Shown here in pieces: positions 6,357-6,721 of a stretch of DNA of 6,721 bases. Position numbers and translations under genes: made by a program. Source of the DNA: Tannerella sp. (lineage in GTDB: Bacteria > Bacteroidota > Bacteroidia > Bacteroidales > Tannerellaceae). Position 1 is the first letter of the stretch; each line of letters opens with the position of its first letter. The stretch covers positions 1 through 6,721 of the forward strand of contig JAIRLL010000043.1 of the NCBI GenBank assembly GCA_031259505.1, in the 5' to 3' direction. The notes below the pieces were generated by a model, which saw only the letters and a program-made list of their open reading frames with translations, had not been told where the DNA came from and did not search any database.

Positions 6357-6452
6357 ACACGCGTGTCTGTTTTCATCACGCGCGTGCCGGATTTCGTAAC
6401 GATTAAAACACGTATTGCATTTCTGTCGGGGGCATTTCATAATCCGGATTAT
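6357..6452. other. Noncoding stretch with three short perfect palindromes
   Basis: ACACGCGTGT (6357-6366) and CACGCGCGTG (6377-6386) are perfect palindromes whose centres are exactly 20 bp apart, about two helical turns. ATAATCCGGATTAT (6439-6452) is a third perfect palindrome. They lie between the repeat copy 2 and the nikR-like promoter, in a region where I see no convincing gene. They could be protein-binding sites on one DNA face or chance; the function is unknown. Confidence 0.35.
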
Positions 6453-6461
6453 TATCCGTAT

Positions 6462-6602
6462 CTTTCCTCTAAAAATCCCCCTCACGGTCACTTAAGTCAA
6501 AAAAGGAAAATGCTTATACACAGCATAAAATGGCGATCTCATAGATATTAAAAGACAAAACAGGAATAGGCGAAGCATTTCTACACTTCACCTGAAAGAA
6601 GG
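6462..6602 (-). repeat. Dispersed ~142-bp noncoding repeat, copy 2
   Basis: This is the diverged partner of 2687-2829 in the same orientation, with the same order and spacing of conserved blocks. The minus-strand hairpin GGUGAAG-10 nt-CUUCGCC is at 6569-6592; only three loop bases differ between the copies, and the stem is identical. Like copy 1, it lies upstream of a minus-strand gene (here about 220 nt before the nikR-like start), but no transposase remnant is visible next to it. Confidence 0.75.
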
Positions 6603-6721
6603 AATAAAAAATAAAATACTTTCCTCTGCGAGCTTACCTGTCTCACACGCGCTTTCATTACCGGCGGTGTCTATTGTTCATTTTGCTAACACGGGATACT
6701 GTTTTTTGCAGTTCGCCACAA
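6603..6721. other. Right-edge stretch without an assignable gene
   Basis: The first ~20 bases are A-rich, then the sequence becomes mixed. On the minus strand two short open frames enter from the edge and stop after 13-20 codons (one ends KMNNRHRR at a TAA near 6658). Either could be the 3' end of a gene outside the window, but neither is recognisable. Confidence 0.3.

Noticed and set aside
6239..6379. N-terminal extension of the nikR-like protein to an upstream ATG at 6379
   Set aside because: The 47 extra residues have no NikR similarity, and a good promoter (TTG-N21-TACCTTTG) lies inside them. The shorter form matches the family length exactly.
6309..6491. 60-codon minus-strand frame starting MTVRGIFRGKIRIII
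   Set aside because: It overlaps the repeat and several palindromes, has no recognisable domain or promoter, and its Arg/Cys-rich composition looks like translated noncoding DNA.

Overview
The window looks like chromosomal DNA from a Bacteroidales bacterium, possibly of the Tannerellaceae/Parabacteroides type; genus is a guess. The evidence is the Bacteroidetes-type promoter signature (TTTG or TTG, 19-21 bp, TAnnTTTG) before several genes, A/T-rich leaders without clear Shine-Dalgarno sequences, two TonB-dependent outer-membrane receptors, an AspT/YidE-type transporter, a Bacteroidetes-like ISL3-type transposase remnant, and a tRNA without an encoded CCA end. Every gene I can support lies on the minus strand, so the window reads biologically from right to left.

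Right part (6721 to 3274): after a stretch of about 480 bp with no convincing gene (a dispersed repeat, several palindromes and a promoter) comes a three-gene operon. It holds a NikR-family ribbon-helix-helix regulator (5837-6238), a 627-residue TonB-dependent receptor (3878-5761) and a small putative lipoprotein of unknown function (3274-3891) whose start overlaps the receptor stop by 14 nt. A long inverted repeat (AAAAGTAGCACG-N12-CGTGTTACTTTT) sits between regulator and receptor, overlaps the receptor's -7 box, and has the 28-bp half-site geometry of classical NikR operators. The regulator, however, lacks all three histidines of the canonical nickel site and keeps only the cysteine. This is the best candidate in the window for an undescribed system: a locally controlled outer-membrane uptake operon whose regulator is NikR-shaped but probably senses something other than square-planar nickel.

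Middle (3173 to 2617): an initiator tRNA-fMet with a full promoter and a strong intrinsic terminator, then the last ~50 codons of an ISL3-type transposase, then a ~142-bp element that is repeated in diverged form upstream of the nikR-like gene.

Left part (2616 to 1): an AAE-family (AspT/YidE/YbjL) transporter with two membrane halves and two RCK_C domains. It is followed by a 105-residue membrane-anchored or secreted protein with a dense His/Cys cluster, and then by the N-terminal part of a second TonB-dependent receptor that runs off the left edge. The His/Cys-rich protein and this receptor look like a second metal-related uptake pair.
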